Assembly: GCF_024691275.1 (NCBI RefSeq)
Contig: NZ_JAILNU010000047.1
Location: forward strand, 1-44,710
Source of the DNA: Ruminococcus sp.
Lineage (GTDB): Bacteria > Bacillota > Clostridia > Oscillospirales > Ruminococcaceae
Reading direction: 5' to 3'
Length of the DNA stretch: 44,710 nucleotides
Translations under genes and position numbers: made by a program
Notes under the pieces: model-generated
The model's database searches: none
What the model was told of the DNA's origin: nothing
The model's input: the letters and a program-made list of their open reading frames with translations, nothing else
In this document: in pieces, positions 42,764 to 44,710 of the stretch
Position numbering within the stretch: the stretch's first letter is position 1
How the letters are laid out: each line of letters begins with the position of its first letter

Positions 42764-43195
42764 ATGGGCAGATATGACGCTCTGAAACTGGAAAATCAGC
42801 TTTGCTTCCCTCTTTATGCCTGCGCAAGAGAGGTCATAAAAAAGTATACTCCCCTGCTGAAGGATTTAGACCTTACATACACCCAGTATATCGCAATGAT
42901 GGTGCTGTGGGAGAAAAAGTCCGTAAGCGTTAAGGAGCTGGGCAGGCTGCTGTTTCTTGACTCGGGCACTCTTACGCCTGTACTGAAAAGCCTTGAAGCA
43001 AAGGGGCTTGTACACCGTTCAAGAAGCACCGAGGACGAACGTGTGCTCATAGTTCAGCTGACAGAAAACGGCGCAGCATTGAAAGAAAACGCCGTTTGCG
43101 TCCCTGAAAAGCTCGGCAGCTGTATCCCTCTTGAAGCAGATGAAGCGAAGGAACTTTACAGGCTGCTCTATAAACTGCTCGGCAATGATAAATAA
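42764..43195 (+). CDS. ohrR: MarR-family organic-peroxide sensor OhrR
   Basis: The protein has 143 residues. The N-terminus LKLENQLCFPLYACARE closely matches OhrR of Bacillus, in which this Cys (here Cys14) senses organic hydroperoxides. A winged helix follows: SVKELGRLLFLDSGTLTPVLKSLEAKGLVHRSRSTEDERV (in two parts about 55-95). OhrR normally represses the peroxiredoxin gene ohr; no ohr lies in the window, and the partner here is the TSCPD gene. SD GAGGTGCAG lies just before the ATG. Confidence 0.9.
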   Translation: MGRYDALKLENQLCFPLYACAREVIKKYTPLLKDLDLTYTQYIAMMVLWEKKSVSVKELGRLLFLDSGTLTPVLKSLEAKGLVHRSRSTEDERVLIVQLTENGAALKENAVCVPEKLGSCIPLEADEAKELYRLLYKLLGNDK

Positions 43196-43224
43196 TTATA
43201 TGCATATGTATGCTAAAATAAAAC

Positions 43225-43265
43225 TGAGCCAGTTAGCCTCAAAATGATAATAAAAAAATGAGCCA
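43225..43265 (+). repeat. Left terminal repeats of an IS21-family element
   Basis: TGAGCCA occurs at 43225-43231 and again at 43259-43265, in the multiple terminal-repeat style of IS21 ends. The element would begin with TG at 43225. A TATAAT at 43283-43288 probably drives istA. Confidence 0.65.
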
Positions 43266-43779
43266 CTAAAATAAAAATCCTGTATAATAAGAGAAAGAGC
43301 TTGTGTACAGGAGAAACAAGGAGTGGCAATAGCAATGGAGATCTATGAAAAGATCAGATATTATCGTGAGCATACTGACTACAGTCAACGTAATGTAGCG
43401 AAGATACTTGGTGTATCACGCAATACAGTAAAGAAATACTGGGAAGGACAGACCGTTCCGTGGGAACGAAAGCCCGGCAGCGGCAGGAAGAACGATATCA
43501 TTACCGATGAAGTCAAAGCCTTCATAATAAAATGCATAGAATCTGATAAGAAAGCACCACGTAAACAGCACCATACAGCTCATAAGATATATGAACGTCT
43601 GGTTGCTGAATACGGCTTTGAGGGCTGTGAAGCCTCTGTAAGGCGAACTGTAGCGGAACTACGCTGCAATATTCATGATATCTTTGTACCGCTGTCATAC
43701 GAACCAGCCGAAGCTGTACAGGTAGACTGGGGTGAAGCAACAATCATCCTCGATGGCTGCAAACAAAAGATACAGATAC
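43225..43779 (+). mobile_element. Truncated IS21-family insertion sequence
   Basis: Only the left end and the first part of istA are present. The element breaks off near 43779, where phage tape-measure sequence begins; istB and the right end are missing. Confidence 0.8.
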
Positions 43780-43817
43780 CGCTGACAATGCCGTTGATGA
43801 TATCCGCGCCCCACTGA
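43335..43817 (+). pseudogene. istA: IS21 transposase IstA, N-terminal fragment
   Basis: Start at ATG 43335 (AAGGAG upstream; a GTG at 43323 overlaps the SD). Residues 1 to about 148 are IstA: an HTH (YSQRNVAKILGVSRNTVKKYW), a linker with TAHKIYERLVAEYGFEG, and the start of the integrase core with the first catalytic Asp in AVQVDWGEA. After KIQI the frame enters sequence belonging to the opposite-strand tape-measure gene and stops at 43817. Full IstA is about 400-500 residues with two further acidic residues, so this copy cannot work. Confidence 0.87.
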
Positions 43818-44710
43818 AATGCCTGAGAGCCGAGGTTTTTGATAAAGTTTACTGCCGCATTGAAGCCGTTGACAATCGTATCCTTGATGGCTGTGATCTT
43901 TTCTGTGACCGCAGATTTTACACTGTTCCAGATATTGGAGACAGTGTTTTTTATTGCGTTCATGATCGTGCTGACTGTATTTTTAATGCCGTTCCAGATG
44001 TTGGATACTGTAGAGGAAATCGCATTAAGCACGGATGATACGAATCCGCTGATCGCGTTCCACACAGCAGAAATGACCGCATGAATCGCATTCAGCGTAT
44101 TGGTAATGTGATTTTTGATGCTCTCCCAGATAGAGGAGATCACCGACCAGATGGCGTTCAGAATACCGGAGATGAAGCCGGAGATTGCATTCCATACGGT
44201 GGAGATCACATTGGAAATGGTATCCATTACCGTGCTGACAGTGGTAGAGATCGCATTCCAGATTGTCACAAAAAATGTCTTGATTGCTTCGAGAACGATT
44301 GTCACAACAGCTTTTATCGTCTCCCATGTGGTAGTGATCTTTTCGTGGATCCAGTCCATAACACGGGAGATGATCACATGGATCGCTTCAAAAATCGTCT
44401 CAAACAGGTACCTGAAGGCATCCAGCAGAGGAGAGATGAAATCATAAATGGTCTGCCATACAGTCGTGATAACCGACCAGATGGCATTCAGCACCGTGCT
44501 GATTGCTGTATAAATGGTGTTCCATACGAACTCGATAACAGTCCTGATGAGATCGATCTTCTCAGATACGCTGTTGTAGATCGCAGTCCAGATGCCGACA
44601 AAGATGTCCTTGATAGCTGTCCATACAGACACAAAGAAGGTTTTGATACTGTTCAGCACACCGGAAATAAAGCCGGTGATATTATTCCAGAGATTGACGA
44701 AAAAGTTCTT
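43673..44710 (-). CDS. Phage tail tape-measure protein, internal fragment
   Basis: The frame is open from the window edge, and its true start lies beyond it. About 310 residues are genuine: long amphipathic helices built of a repeated Trp/Ile pattern (IWNAISTTVSTVMDTISNVI, SVWNAISG-type units) with period near 11 or multiples. This is the usual central part of tape-measure proteins of Firmicutes siphophages. The last genuine segment, FQWGADIINGIVSGI, ends at about 43780. The remaining 35 codons to 43673 are antisense to istA and are not part of the protein. No other phage genes are in the window. Confidence 0.8.
   Translation of the reverse strand, partial: KNFFVNLWNNITGFISGVLNSIKTFFVSVWTAIKDIFVGIWTAIYNSVSEKIDLIRTVIEFVWNTIYTAISTVLNAIWSVITTVWQTIYDFISPLLDAFRYLFETIFEAIHVIISRVMDWIHEKITTTWETIKAVVTIVLEAIKTFFVTIWNAISTTVSTVMDTISNVISTVWNAISGFISGILNAIWSVISSIWESIKNHITNTLNAIHAVISAVWNAISGFVSSVLNAISSTVSNIWNGIKNTVSTIMNAIKNTVSNIWNSVKSAVTEKITAIKDTIVNGFNAAVNFIKNLGSQAFQWGADIINGIVSGICIFCLQPSRMIVASPQSTCTASAGSYDSGTKIS

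Overview
The window looks like a chromosomal segment of a cellulolytic, Gram-positive Ruminococcus (Oscillospiraceae, R. flavefaciens/albus-like). The basis is two secreted proteins that end in Thr-rich linkers and type I dockerins, a GH11 xylanase at the left edge, a lysine riboswitch of Firmicutes type, IreB and OhrR homologues, and strong SD sites with sigma-A promoters (TTGACA-17-TATAAT). Species assignment is inference. Most of the window is housekeeping sequence with intergenic repeats. The right end runs into an IS21 fragment fused to a piece of phage tape-measure gene.

Layout. 1-880: start of a GH11 xylanase (minus) with three hairpins in its leader, divergent from a periplasmic-binding-protein/GGDEF protein (plus). 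2791-7652 (minus): a lysine-riboswitch-controlled operon, asd, a four-helix-bundle gene, dapA, dapB, a GNAT acetyltransferase and a hotdog thioesterase. Two inverted heptanucleotide-repeat elements interrupt it. 7767-14378 (plus): tgt, a large polytopic membrane protein, queA, a PAS protein, a GIY-YIG protein and hflX. 14477-17785 (plus): a dispersed palindromic repeat, a methionine gamma-lyase-family PLP enzyme, a MIF-like tautomerase and a dockerin protein that may be GH124-like.

17850-26216 (minus): a self-contained operon of two lipoproteins and a 2307-residue protein with an alpha/beta-hydrolase domain at its N-terminus, three RTX calcium-binding blocks and an EF-hand-like segment. It has no N-terminal signal peptide. 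26351-28874 (minus): ispF, a CPBP protease and a CPA2 antiporter. 29046-30321 (plus): rpsF-ssb-rpsR. 30378-32954: DUF378, NERD and GH53-dockerin genes. 33123-39438 (minus): gph, hslO, a methyltransferase, a lipoprotein and secA. 39520-41293: two small membrane proteins and a PPTase around PrfA/Crp-like boxes, then ireB. 41323-43195: a GH25 lysozyme, a TSCPD protein and OhrR. 43225-44710: IS21 remnant and tape-measure fragment.

Most worth following up: (1) the heptad-repeat inverted elements, one carrying a four-helix-bundle gene and both supplying the stop codon of the upstream gene; (2) the lipoprotein-lipoprotein-hydrolase/RTX operon; (3) a palindromic box placed just upstream of the -35 hexamer of two small membrane-protein genes; (4) a dispersed repeat whose stems differ between copies by compensatory base-pair changes; (5) a GGDEF gene that has lost its stop codon and reads through its terminator.
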